Below are positions 1-7,516 of a stretch of 42,263 nt of DNA, in pieces. The stretch's first letter is position 1. Each line of letters begins with the position of its first letter. Below the pieces are notes generated by a model, which worked only from the letters and a program-made list of their open reading frames with translations, was not told where the DNA came from and did not search any database. A program made the translations under genes and the position numbers. The stretch comes from Peptoclostridium sp965368085. Lineage in GTDB: Bacteria; Bacillota; Clostridia; Peptostreptococcales; Peptostreptococcaceae. Location: assembly GCA_965368085.1 (NCBI GenBank), contig CBDULP010000021.1:1-42263 (forward strand), in the 5' to 3' direction.

Positions 1-200
1 GCCTAACGGCAAAGGGCTATCCATCCCCACCCTACGCTCTCACTATCGTGAGCAATGTAGCTTAGAGGGTGGGGAATTCCGCCCGATTAGTTAAACGATT
101 CATTTTTTTAAGTTGGCACTTCATATGAAGTTACAATGCAAAACGACCCTGAATCAGGCGTACGCCAAGCTCAGAGTCTATAAGTATTTTGTATTCACTT
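1..200 (+). mobile_element. Probable right end of an IS200/IS605-type element (TnpB tail and omega-RNA-like hairpins)
   Basis: Seen: positions 24-33 and 66-75 form a perfect 10-bp stem that encloses a second hairpin (39-43 with 48-52). Downstream are a 14-bp palindrome at 118-131 and a third structure in which 145-152 pairs with 171-178 around the perfect palindrome 157-166. An open frame enters from the left edge and stops at 94, so its last 30 codons overlap the first hairpin. Known: in IS200/IS605 elements the 3' end of tnpB overlaps a hairpin-rich right end that is processed into the omega (reRNA) guide scaffold. Inference: this is such an end, with its outer boundary near 180-200, just before the terminator of the next gene. 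I do not recognise the 30-residue tail by sequence, so a degraded or different element remains possible. Confidence 0.42.
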
Positions 201-215
201 CCATTATGCTCTATC

Positions 216-241
216 AGAAAAGACACACCGTGTCCGGTGTG
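216..241 (-). terminator. Rho-independent terminator of the small XRE gene
   Basis: A perfect 7-bp stem (224-230 with 235-241) has a 4-nt loop and on the minus strand is followed by TCTTTTCT. It lies 17 nt past the stop codon of the XRE gene. Confidence 0.75.
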
Positions 242-257
242 CCTAAATAATTTCAAA

Positions 258-479
258 TTAAACTGTCATGACCAATTCATCGAGTTTGCATCCAAGAACC
301 GACGCAAGTACTACGACCTTTTGAAAACTAGGGTTTTTCTTGTCTCCTCTTTCCAGCTCCTCCAAATATGATTTGGATATTGCTGTAGCATATCTGGGAT
401 TTTGGGTTATACTTTCTATGTCTCTTGCCGTATATCCAAGATTCATTCTGAACTCCCTGATTTTGCATCCATTAAGCAT
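258..479 (-). CDS. Small XRE-family helix-turn-helix regulator
   Basis: This 73-residue protein is essentially one Cro/C1-type helix-turn-helix domain. The pattern KIREFRMNLGYTARDIE, then SKSYLEELERG, then KVVVLASVLGCKLDEL matches the five-helix XRE fold. A dedicated sensor domain is absent. The frame is open from a GTG at 485, but the GGGGGAG Shine-Dalgarno site abuts that codon and is correctly spaced (5 nt) from the ATG at 479, so 479 is preferred. It stands alone with its own terminator and is convergent with the putative insertion element. Its target is unknown. It could belong to the element's neighbourhood or simply be a chromosomal regulator. Confidence 0.72.
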   Translation of the reverse strand: MLNGCKIREFRMNLGYTARDIESITQNPRYATAISKSYLEELERGDKKNPSFQKVVVLASVLGCKLDELVMTV

Positions 480-724
480 TGACACTCCCCCTTGTCAAAT
501 TAAAGCCCATTGAAAAATATTTTTTTATATTTCATTTAACCCTAATCTTATTATAATACAAAGTCAGATATTTTTCCAGTGTTTTCAGTATATTTAACTT
601 TTTTTACATTGCCACCCATATGCATCCTCTGTCCCGTTTTCAAAAATTGCTTGCCACATGCATTGCTTTTTTTACATCCCCCCTTTTTTTGTATATAAGC
701 TTTTAATACCCAATTTAATGCAAA

Positions 725-763
725 TTAAAAGCCGCGGCAATTCGATTGTCGATTTGCCGCGGC
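725..763 (-). terminator. Terminator after the MazG-like gene
   Basis: A perfect 10-bp GC-rich stem (731-740 with 754-763) is followed on the minus strand by TTTTAATTTG. It lies 15 nt past the stop codon at 779. The stretch 480-725 upstream of the XRE gene is AT-rich and shows no other gene. Confidence 0.85.
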
Positions 764-778
764 TGATAGCACCATTTG

Positions 779-1105
779 CTAGGCCTCTTGAATATAGCCC
801 TTGTCCATAAGTTTTTTAATATGCTCATCTATTTTCTGATCTATGTCAACTCCGTACTCTTCCTCCAGCACAAAGCACATTGATATGGTCGTTTGTGCAA
901 CGTCAAGCAGCTCCTTTGCTATCTCGTCAAGAACCTCCTTTTGGCTCATTCTGACCTTTTCGCCGTTTATTCCCCTGAATTTTCCTATTGCACGTGCAAG
1001 CTCCCCCTGCTCCTCCGCCACTTTAAGCGCAGTGCTCTCAAGGGATGGTGACAGTCCATTCAGCTTTGGAAGGCTTATGGTCTTAAATTTAAGGTTTCTT
1101 CTCAT
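779..1105 (-). CDS. MazG-like nucleotide pyrophosphohydrolase
   Basis: A 108-residue all-alpha protein of the MazG-like NTP pyrophosphohydrolase family, which hydrolyses (d)NTPs or related nucleotides to the monophosphate and pyrophosphate. The metal-binding signature is visible: KVAEEQGEL at about residues 28-36 gives the ExxE pair, and DEIAKELLDVAQT at about 60-72 gives the second acidic pair. The length fits the single-domain type rather than the two-domain MazG. An AGGAG site lies 8 nt before the ATG at 1105, and a strong terminator follows. It is transcribed alone. The exact substrate cannot be read from sequence; nucleotide-pool cleaning is the usual assumption. Confidence 0.75.
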   Translation of the reverse strand: MRRNLKFKTISLPKLNGLSPSLESTALKVAEEQGELARAIGKFRGINGEKVRMSQKEVLDEIAKELLDVAQTTISMCFVLEEEYGVDIDQKIDEHIKKLMDKGYIQEA

Positions 1106-1249
1106 ATTTCATTCTCCTCACAGCTGTTTGCTTTTAATATGCGCAGCCTTTTCGCAGCGTCATAATTCCATTTTCTCCATTATACCACTGCCTATCGGGC
1201 GTCAAAAGCCCCGTTTTTGAGATCAGCTCAAATCACCTTCCCATATGCT

Positions 1250-1915
1250 CTACTTATCTGGTGTTTTTCTGTTGAATTCAATTATGTCTTTGGGATTTAC
1301 ATTTGAAATGGTCTTTACTCTTATATCCGCGCCCTCAATCTGATACTCCTCGCATATTGCAACCGTGTGCATGCCAGCGCTTTTCGCTGCAGCTATGCCC
1401 GACTGAGCATCTTCAAATACAACACATTCCTCCGGCGCAGCTTTGAGCAATCTGGCGCACTTTATAAAGATTTCCGGATCTGGCTTTGAGGCAGAAACCA
1501 TGTTCCCATCGACTACCACGTCAAAAAGCCCCTCCAGCCTTAGCTTTTTAACTACAATGCCCGCATTTTTACTTGAAGAGGCCAGGGCAGTCTTCATTCC
1601 TGCACCTCTAAGCTCGTGTATTAGATCTTCAGCCCCTTTTGCAATTGCGCTCCCGTCTATATCCTTTAAAAACTTTCTGTACCATTTGTTCTTAAGCTCC
1701 GAAAGCATTAGCTTTTCATTTTCCTCCGCCTTGATACCTTTCATCTCCAGAAGCACATCGAGAGAGCCCATTCTCGAAAGACCCTTAAGCATAATGTTTT
1801 CAAAAGGCGTAAGGTCATGTCCCATGTGATTTGCAAGTTTTTTCCACGCCTGGTAGTGATACTGGTCTGTATATACAACAACTCCGTCAAGATCAAATAT
1901 GCACACTTTAATCAT
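1250..1915 (-). CDS. pgmB: Beta-phosphoglucomutase-like HAD hydrolase/mutase
   Basis: A 221-residue HAD-superfamily protein. The nucleophile/acid motif FDLDGVVVYTDQYHYQAW at the N-terminus carries the two Asp residues and the DxxH-type cap residues typical of beta-phosphoglucomutase. Motif II is ALASSSKN and motif IV is VVFEDAQSGI. The enzyme converts beta-glucose 1-phosphate to glucose 6-phosphate. It is divergent from a GH65 phosphorylase whose product is beta-glucose 1-phosphate, which strongly supports the mutase role over a generic phosphatase. The ATG at 1915 has a GGGGAGA site upstream. About 295 bp separate the two divergent start codons. Confidence 0.85.
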   Translation of the reverse strand: MIKVCIFDLDGVVVYTDQYHYQAWKKLANHMGHDLTPFENIMLKGLSRMGSLDVLLEMKGIKAEENEKLMLSELKNKWYRKFLKDIDGSAIAKGAEDLIHELRGAGMKTALASSSKNAGIVVKKLRLEGLFDVVVDGNMVSASKPDPEIFIKCARLLKAAPEECVVFEDAQSGIAAAKSAGMHTVAICEEYQIEGADIRVKTISNVNPKDIIEFNRKTPDK

Positions 1916-2146
1916 GTCTCATCTCCCCATATACATACTCTGGTCATTTATTTTCCGATGATATCTTCTATACCCATTATATCAGATTTATTTCCATTTT
2001 CTCCTTCAATACTCCAGCCTGTCTAATACTAAGCGTATCCAAAGCGCAATCTACCCGGTTGATTCGCATCTCACCCTCCCGCTGATATTGTGATCTATCT
2101 TGGCATCTTTGGACTTTGCCAGATTTTATATAACTTGCAAACTCTG

Positions 2147-2174
2147 TTGACACACTATTTGGCTTGGGTATACA
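2147..2174 (+). promoter_or_regulatory. Candidate sigma-A promoter of the GH65 phosphorylase gene
   Basis: TTGACA at 2147-2152 and TATACA at 2169-2174 have a 16-nt spacer and lie 37 nt before the preferred GTG start. The sequence between this promoter and the divergent pgmB gene (about 1916-2146) holds no convincing gene. Confidence 0.6.
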
Positions 2175-2210
2175 AAACAGCATAGAGCATTATGATTTGG
2201 AGGTGTGACT

Positions 2211-4559
2211 GTGAAAAATCTCGATATAAAAGACTGGAGCATAGTGCAAAACTCTCCAGATTTCAAGAATAACCGATTCTATGAAAGCATAATGTCCACT
2301 GGGAATTCGCACATGGGAACCCGAGGCAATCTAGAGGAGTTCTTTTCAGGAGACAGCCTGCCGGGTACTTATATTGCTGGAGTATACTATCCTGACAAGA
2401 CAAGGGTGGGCTGGTGGAAAAACGGATATCCGAAAGTTTATTCCAAAATCCCAAACGCCCCCGGTTTCATTCTCATAGACATATTTATTGACGGTGTTAG
2501 GCTCGATATGGCGCGCCTCAAAATCATTGACTTCAAGAGAGTCCTTGATATGAAAAGAGGGGTTTTAAAAAAGAGTGTCGTAATTGAGTATGCTCCTCTA
2601 AAAAGAGTCCTCATCGAATCCTGCAGGTTTTTAAGCATGGATGACAAGGAACTCGCATGCATAAAGTACAGTATAACACCATTGGATTTCGACTGCACTA
2701 TATCTGCACATATGCCGCTCGATGGTAATGTTTTTAACAACGATTCAAACTACGGCGAATACTTTTGGGATGAAATAGAAAAACACTCCCGAAAAAACCA
2801 GGGCAGTTTGACTGTACGGACTATAAAAAGCGGCTTTTCAGTATCGATGTCAATGGAATGCAGGGCATTTAAAGACGGGATGGAGATTGAACACGATGTC
2901 TTTTCGTCAAACGAGACAGAAAAAGGAGTGGTTTCATACTTTAGCGAGCGCTGCCAAAAAGGCCGCTCTGTTGAAATCCAAAAATATGTATGCGTTCTGA
3001 CAAGCCGCGATCACAGTGAAGACTCACTATTGGAATTGTCTACTTCAAAGTCAGGCGCCGCCGCATCTGCAGGATATGAGTCTCTGCTTGAAAGTCACTG
3101 CTCATTTTTGGAAAGCCTTTGGGAAAAATGCGATGTTGAAGTGTTCGGAAACACCCGCCTCCAGGGTGGAGTTAGGTTTTGCATATTCAACCTTCTTCAG
3201 ACTTATACCGGACATGATCCAAGGCTCAACATAGGGCCCAAGGGCTTTACAGGCGAAAAGTACGGCGGCGGAACCTACTGGGATACCGAGGGTTTCTGCC
3301 TTGCCTTTTACCTTTTGGCATTTGGCCGGCCCGTCGCCCAAAAGCTTTTGGAGTACAGGCACTCCCATATTCAAAAGGCGCGTGAAAATTCAATCAGCCT
3401 GGGACTTGAAGGAGCTCTGTTTCCCATGGTCACGATGACCGGCGAGGAATGTCATAATGAGTGGGAGATAACCTTTGAGGAGATTCACCGGAATGCGGCC
3501 ATAATCCATGCAATATACCTGTACTCACAATATACGGGCGATATGGACTATGTGTTCACACGCGGCATTGACACGATAGTCGAAGTCTGCCGGTTCTGGG
3601 CTTCAAGAGTGAACTGGAGCAGCGCAAAGTCAAAATATGTAATACTCGGCGTGACGGGTCCAAATGAATATGAAAACAATGTGAACAACAACTTCTACAC
3701 CAACTACATGGCATCCTGGAACATGGGTTATGCCGCAGAGATCCTGGATGCACTGAAAAAATCAAATAAAGCACTTTACGATTCAAAATGCGCAGATCTT
3801 TGTATAGGCGATTCCGAAGTGGAACATTGGCGGAATATATCTTCCGAAATTTTCATACCCATGCTTGGCGAAGAAATTTTTGAGCAAAATGAATGTTTCA
3901 GAGACAAGGATATACGTCCATGCAGTGTTATTCCAAATGATAGCCGGCCTCTTTGGATGAACTGGTCCTGGGACAGGATACTAAGGTCATGTTTTGTAAA
4001 ACAAGCTGATGTCCTCCAGGCATTTTACATGTTTCCCGGCAAATTTTCAAAGGACATAGTCAGGAAAAACTTCGACTACTACGAACCTTTGACTGTTCAC
4101 GAATCTTCGCTGTCTTCCCTTGTTCATTCGATAACGGCCTCAATGTCCGGCTACGGCGACAAGGCTCTGTCATTTTTCAAAAGGTCGGTATTTTTAGACC
4201 TTAACAATATAAACCACGACACCGAAAGCGGGCTTCACATAACGAGCATGTCAGGAGCTTACACCTGTATCGCCTTTGGGTTTGCAGGCATTCGCGTTAT
4301 AGAAGGCACTTTGAACCTGAACCCATTTATTCCAGAAGGCATTGATGGGTACGGCTTTTCTTTCATGTTTAAAGGAATGTCAATATGCATTAAGGCCCTG
4401 CGCAAACCTGAAAAACAAATTTTAAAGCTCCTTTTGAAATCTGAAAAGCCTATGCACGTACATGTGCATTCCAAAAAAATACTGCTTTTTCCCGGCAAAT
4501 ATCATATCATGGAGCTCCTGCCGGCAGATTCTCCGGATATGCTTTCTGAAAATCTGTAA
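2211..4559 (+). CDS. Glycoside hydrolase family 65 disaccharide phosphorylase
   Basis: A 782-residue family GH65 protein. These enzymes split an alpha-linked glucose disaccharide with phosphate into beta-glucose 1-phosphate and glucose by inversion. Seen: an N-terminal beta-sandwich (about 1-270), then the (alpha/alpha)6 catalytic domain with GFTGEKYGG...TYWDTE (about 346-360), HNEWEIT...EIH (about 415-427), GPNEYEN with the expected general acid Glu near 486, and the phosphate-side motif KQADV (about 590). The GTG at 2205 is only 1 nt from GGAGG, so the GTG at 2211 (7-nt spacing) is preferred. Maltose, trehalose and kojibiose phosphorylases share these motifs, so the substrate is undecided. 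No sugar transporter is adjacent. The divergent pgmB would process the glucose 1-phosphate. Confidence 0.88.
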   Translation: MKNLDIKDWSIVQNSPDFKNNRFYESIMSTGNSHMGTRGNLEEFFSGDSLPGTYIAGVYYPDKTRVGWWKNGYPKVYSKIPNAPGFILIDIFIDGVRLDMARLKIIDFKRVLDMKRGVLKKSVVIEYAPLKRVLIESCRFLSMDDKELACIKYSITPLDFDCTISAHMPLDGNVFNNDSNYGEYFWDEIEKHSRKNQGSLTVRTIKSGFSVSMSMECRAFKDGMEIEHDVFSSNETEKGVVSYFSERCQKGRSVEIQKYVCVLTSRDHSEDSLLELSTSKSGAAASAGYESLLESHCSFLESLWEKCDVEVFGNTRLQGGVRFCIFNLLQTYTGHDPRLNIGPKGFTGEKYGGGTYWDTEGFCLAFYLLAFGRPVAQKLLEYRHSHIQKARENSISLGLEGALFPMVTMTGEECHNEWEITFEEIHRNAAIIHAIYLYSQYTGDMDYVFTRGIDTIVEVCRFWASRVNWSSAKSKYVILGVTGPNEYENNVNNNFYTNYMASWNMGYAAEILDALKKSNKALYDSKCADLCIGDSEVEHWRNISSEIFIPMLGEEIFEQNECFRDKDIRPCSVIPNDSRPLWMNWSWDRILRSCFVKQADVLQAFYMFPGKFSKDIVRKNFDYYEPLTVHESSLSSLVHSITASMSGYGDKALSFFKRSVFLDLNNINHDTESGLHITSMSGAYTCIAFGFAGIRVIEGTLNLNPFIPEGIDGYGFSFMFKGMSICIKALRKPEKQILKLLLKSEKPMHVHVHSKKILLFPGKYHIMELLPADSPDMLSENL

Positions 4560-4583
4560 ATTCTCAATTAGATCAATGTAAAG

Positions 4584-4613
4584 AGGGCCTCCCTTAATCG
4601 AAGAGCCCTTTTT
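4584..4613 (+). terminator. Terminator of the GH65 gene
   Basis: An imperfect stem, with AGGGC at 4584-4588 pairing with GCCCT at 4605-4609 and weaker inner pairs, ends in TTTTT. It lies 25 nt past the stop codon. Confidence 0.6.
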
Positions 4614-4655
4614 ATGCTGATCTTTTGCTATTTTAATGTCATTTTTCCCATAAAA

Positions 4656-4698
4656 ACAGGGGAAATGCCACGGCCCCTCCCCGTTACATTTCCCCTGT
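4656..4698 (-). terminator. Terminator of the 64-aa small gene, possibly bidirectional
   Basis: A perfect 12-bp stem (4656-4667 with 4687-4698) has a 19-nt loop. T-rich tracts flank it on both sides: TTTTTATGGG on the minus strand and CAATTTTTCC on the plus strand. Confidence 0.8.
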
Positions 4699-4709
4699 CA
4701 ATTTTTCCA

Positions 4710-4904
4710 TTAAGATTCCAATATCTGAACTCTGTTTTTTCTCGCCACTTGGTGTATTCTGTTCAAATCATATTCATATACTCTTATGTATGCTTTTTCA
4801 GCATCTACATCCTTGGTCTCTATTGTCATATTATATCTTTTAAGCGTCTCAATAAATCTCTTTAATTTGTCATCGCTATCCTTTATTATCTTAATCAGTT
4901 TCAA
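4710..4904 (-). CDS. Small hypothetical protein, 64 aa
   Basis: I do not recognise this protein. It is 64 residues long, highly charged and soluble, with Lys-rich helical segments (KIIKDSDDKLKRFIETLKRY) and a basic C-terminal part (RIHQVARKNRVQ). It would begin at a TTG at 4904 with an AAAGGGG site 9 nt upstream, and it ends in a strong terminator. That pairing of a ribosome site and a terminator is why I accept it as a gene. It lies downstream of, and in the same direction as, a universal stress protein, separated by 179 bp. Its role is unknown. Confidence 0.5.
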   Translation of the reverse strand: MKLIKIIKDSDDKLKRFIETLKRYNMTIETKDVDAEKAYIRVYEYDLNRIHQVARKNRVQILES

Positions 4905-5083
4905 TACTATACACCCCTTTTTAACACCTTTGGTTTATTTGAATAAGACACCCTTTGCATTGCTAAATAAATCTCATAAACTCAATAAATTTATACCCGG
5001 CCGGCCCCTTTTAAAACCGTTTTTAAAGTATAGTTTTTATACATAAGAAACTTTCATATAAAATCCCATTTAATTAAAATACT

Positions 5084-5536
5084 CTATCTTATTATAAAAA
5101 CCGGTATTGGCGAATGGTGTACAACCTTGTCTGTAACACTTCCCATAATAAACCTCTTTGTAAATCCCATTCCATGTGTACACATTATTATCAAGTCAAA
5201 ATTTTCATTCTTAGATGTTTCCAGTATAACTTCTGCAGGATCTCCCAAAATCACCCTGGCACTCGCCTTTACTTTCCTCTCCAGAAAATAGTCCATAGCT
5301 TTTTTTGCAATGTCTTCGCCTTTAATTTCATGGTTGGCATCATCTTTTTCAACCGTTTTCGACTGGTATATTCCCTGATTGTCATATGCCAGTTCAACTG
5401 AACTAGGCACGTGCTTGGGCTGCACGTTGAGAACTATAATCTCCGAATCATATGATTTCGCAATTTCCAATGCGTATTCATACGCCTTCATTCCAAATTC
5501 AGAGCCATCTACGGGAATTAGTATTCTTTTTATCAT
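5084..5536 (-). CDS. Universal stress protein (UspA family), copy 1
   Basis: A 150-residue single-domain universal stress protein. It begins KRILIPVDGSEFGMKAYEYA (first beta strand and Asp/Ser pocket) and ends THGMGFTKRFIMGSVTDKVV, then PIPVFIIR. The nucleotide-binding signature of the family is G-2x-G-9x-G(S/T). Here the second Gly and the GS are present, but the first position is Cys (MCTHG), as in all three copies in this window. The frame is open upstream to 5647, but an AAGGGGGAGG site places the start at the ATG at 5536. It is convergent with nothing nearby and divergent from a small membrane-protein gene. It probably binds ATP or another nucleotide; its stimulus is unknown. Confidence 0.85.
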   Translation of the reverse strand: MIKRILIPVDGSEFGMKAYEYALEIAKSYDSEIIVLNVQPKHVPSSVELAYDNQGIYQSKTVEKDDANHEIKGEDIAKKAMDYFLERKVKASARVILGDPAEVILETSKNENFDLIIMCTHGMGFTKRFIMGSVTDKVVHHSPIPVFIIR

Positions 5537-5704
5537 ATCTGCCTCCCCCTTATTTAAATATTGTTCGAATATACTGGCATTTCTGATTTCAACAAAGCCT
5601 GCGAGGTATAATATATATATAACCAATAAACACGCACAATCACGCATAACAATTATTTATTCAATTCTACAATCCAATTGCTCCATATAAGAGGAGGGGT
5701 TTTT

Positions 5705-5986
5705 ATGATTCTTAAAATTTCCGCCATACTGTGGGCCTTGATAGGCTTTTTTACAGGTTCTATGGAATTTTTTTTAGCTGGAGGAATAGCCTGCATAGCA
5801 TTGGACATATTAAAACTTTCAATAGGCATCGCCAACACCTGGAATATATTTCTTGCATACATAACAGGATATATCTTCATAGGCTCGTGGCACGGAATAC
5901 TTTTCGCATCGATAATAAACAATACCATTGAAATTATCACACCTAGAGTAAAGGAACTTCATTCGTACCGCACAGAGCTCAAATAG
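5705..5986 (+). CDS. Small three-helix membrane protein, paralogue A
   Basis: A 93-residue hydrophobic protein with about three membrane segments (ISAILWALIGFFTG, FLAGGIACIALDIL and FLAYITGYIFIG...ILFASII) and a short charged tail. I do not recognise the family. It aligns over its whole length with the protein at 6357-6638: ILWALIGFF versus VLWSIIGFF at the start, ITPRVKEL versus VKPRLIQL at the end. An AGAGGAGGGG site precedes the ATG at 5705. It is divergent from universal stress protein copy 1, and its paralogue faces copy 2, so a functional link to these stress proteins is possible but not shown. Confidence 0.7.
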   Translation: MILKISAILWALIGFFTGSMEFFLAGGIACIALDILKLSIGIANTWNIFLAYITGYIFIGSWHGILFASIINNTIEIITPRVKELHSYRTELK

Positions 5987-5997
5987 GAACATTAAAA

Positions 5998-6021
5998 AAG
6001 CCGGCAAATATAAGCCGGCTT
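5998..6021. terminator. Bidirectional terminator between convergent small genes
   Basis: A perfect 8-bp stem (5998-6005 with 6014-6021) is preceded by AAAAAA and followed by TTAATTTC. It can end both the membrane-protein gene and the convergent 65-aa gene. Confidence 0.8.
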
Positions 6022-6040
6022 AATTTCTTCAAAACTGTAA

Positions 6041-6238
6041 TTACACTTGTATAGATCCTTTTTCATCCCCATTTATGACCCAGTAGCATCTGCTTTCGTC
6101 CGCATTATAATACATTTCAATAGTTTTTATTTCCTTTATGAATCTTCCCTGCTCCACCCAAGAGTCCTTTATGGTCCTTAAAATGTCTTTTTTGCATACT
6201 TGAAAGCCTTTGTACTGTACAAAAAAATCAGTTTTCAC
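6041..6238 (-). CDS. Small protein resembling clostridial DUF6465 proteins, 65 aa
   Basis: A 65-residue soluble protein with the layout FFVQYKGFQVCKKDILRTIKD, then KEIKTIEMYYNADESRCYWVING. This resembles the short clostridial DUF6465-type proteins (Val/Tyr-rich strand, 'GK.V..KD' turn, helix, then 'YY..PEE..aYYVING'). I make this match from memory and it is uncertain. The start is a GTG at 6238 with GAGGGGG 7 nt upstream. It is convergent with membrane-protein paralogue A and divergent from paralogue B. Its function is unknown. Confidence 0.55.
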   Translation of the reverse strand: MKTDFFVQYKGFQVCKKDILRTIKDSWVEQGRFIKEIKTIEMYYNADESRCYWVINGDEKGSIQV

Positions 6239-6356
6239 TCTAAAACCCCCTCGCTATACAAATTATTTTAAAATTAAATTTTAAAAATAACGCTTTGAAA
6301 TGCCATATTATGTTATCATGGTATTATAGAATGAATTTTGAAAAGGAGGCGTATTT

Positions 6357-6638
6357 ATGGTTTTTCAAATTGCTGCTGTTCTTTGGAGCATAATAGGCTT
6401 TTTCAGCAATTCCATAATCTTGTTTTCAACCGGTGCAGTAATTTGCATCATATTGAATGTCATACAGCTTCTTTCCAAGCAGACCAGCCCTCTAGTGTCA
6501 CTTGTAATTTACTCGGCATCAATTGCATTTTCAGGATCTCTAATAGGAGTTTTACTTGCAGGGATAGTTCTTTGTACGATTTCAATAGTGAAGCCAAGAT
6601 TAATACAACTCTACTCATCCATACCAAAACAGACATAG
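6357..6638 (+). CDS. Small three-helix membrane protein, paralogue B
   Basis: A 93-residue hydrophobic protein, homologous along its length to the protein at 5705-5986 and of identical length. Membrane segments are near residues 3-20, 24-42 and 48-80 (IAAVLWSIIGFF, LFSTGAVICIILNVIQLL, LVIYSASIAFSGSLIGVLLAGIVLCTI). It has a short basic C-terminal tail. An AAAAGGAGGC site precedes the ATG and a terminator follows. It is convergent with universal stress protein copy 2. Tandem duplication of the membrane gene with a stress-protein gene on either side is the visible arrangement. I cannot assign a transport or sensor function. Confidence 0.7.
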   Translation: MVFQIAAVLWSIIGFFSNSIILFSTGAVICIILNVIQLLSKQTSPLVSLVIYSASIAFSGSLIGVLLAGIVLCTISIVKPRLIQLYSSIPKQT

Positions 6639-6696
6639 ATTTGCAAATACTAAATTCCAAAAATTTAAGGCGTGTTTTGTATACTCCGTGTTGGTT

Positions 6697-6729
6697 GAAG
6701 TCCCGAGTTTTATATCGGGGCTTCTTTTT
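6697..6729 (+). terminator. Terminator after membrane-protein paralogue B
   Basis: A 10-bp stem with one G-T pair (6697-6706 with 6715-6724) is followed by TTTTTGTTTTT. Confidence 0.85.
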
Positions 6730-6784
6730 GTTTTTAACGTTTTCATCAGCGCCCCAAATAATTCCATTCCACAATAAAGAGTCC

Positions 6785-7303
6785 TTATCTTATTACCATT
6801 ACAGGAACAGTCGCCGTATGCACTACCTTGTTCGTAACACTTCCCATTGTAAAACGCTTTATTCCACCCATTCCATGAGTGCACATTATAATGGCATCGC
6901 AATCATCCTTTTCAGCGATTTCAATTATGGCTTCCTCCGGCACTCCGAATGCCACTACGGTTTCCACCTCTAATTCCGGAGAATGTTCCTCTATATAGCT
7001 TTTCGCCTCATCTACTATGGCAGCTCCCTTGATTTCGTGTTCATCTGTATGTATTCCCTTCTTGTCCGGCTCTATACCGCCAGATTCATAAGTCTTTTCA
7101 AGAGGCCTTGGGTGAAGGCTTTCCTGCGGAGAAAGCGTGTCGGTTATCCTGTAGTATGTCACCCCTACAATCAGCGGTATATACCCTTCCTGAACATTGA
7201 GTATCAGTATTTTTGAGCCATATTTCTCGGCAATCCCCCTTGCATAGTCAAGAGCCTTGAAGCAGTGCTTTGAAGCATCAACCGGTACAAGTATCTTTTT
7301 CAT
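6785..7303 (-). CDS. Universal stress protein (UspA family), copy 2
   Basis: A 172-residue universal stress protein. It opens with KKILVPVDASKHCFKALDYA and closes with CTHGMGGIKRFTMGSVTNKVV...VPVMVIR. Compared with the usual 140-150 residues it carries a hydrophilic insertion near residues 50-85 (LSPQESLHPRPLEKTYESGG and following), in the same region where copy 1 has a shorter insertion. As in copy 1 the first Gly of the nucleotide motif is Cys. A GTGGAGGG site sets the start at the ATG at 7303 rather than at the earlier in-frame codon at 7321. It is convergent with membrane-protein paralogue B. Confidence 0.85.
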   Translation of the reverse strand: MKKILVPVDASKHCFKALDYARGIAEKYGSKILILNVQEGYIPLIVGVTYYRITDTLSPQESLHPRPLEKTYESGGIEPDKKGIHTDEHEIKGAAIVDEAKSYIEEHSPELEVETVVAFGVPEEAIIEIAEKDDCDAIIMCTHGMGGIKRFTMGSVTNKVVHTATVPVMVIR

Positions 7304-7458
7304 TCCAATCCCTCCACTCATATTGTAAAACCTTTATTTTTTTCTTATATGCTATGTATACCACAAAACTCGTTTGTAATTCACAAAATGAAATCTACTG
7401 CACGGGCATTTCACCACATGCACTCTGCACATTAAACTTCTCCTGTATCTTTTTCAAA

Positions 7459-7498
7459 AAATATGAAAGGAAGCCCTGACGGGCTTCCTTTCATATTT
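7459..7498 (-). terminator. Terminator of hcp
   Basis: An 18-bp perfect stem (7459-7476 with 7481-7498) has a 4-nt loop. On the minus strand it runs into TTTTTGAAAAAG. It begins 18 nt past the hcp stop codon and separates hcp from universal stress protein copy 2. Confidence 0.9.
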
Positions 7499-7516
7499 CA
7501 ATATGGATTTATATGA

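Noticed and set aside
1977..2183. 68-codon minus-strand frame between pgmB and the GH65 gene
   Set aside because: It overlaps the likely GH65 promoter, has no ribosome site, and its translation looks like no folded protein.
6338..6973. 211-codon plus-strand frame running through the second membrane protein and into the stress protein gene
   Set aside because: It is a shadow of the better-supported frames, crosses a strong terminator and has a Cys/His/Ser-rich composition typical of antisense translation.
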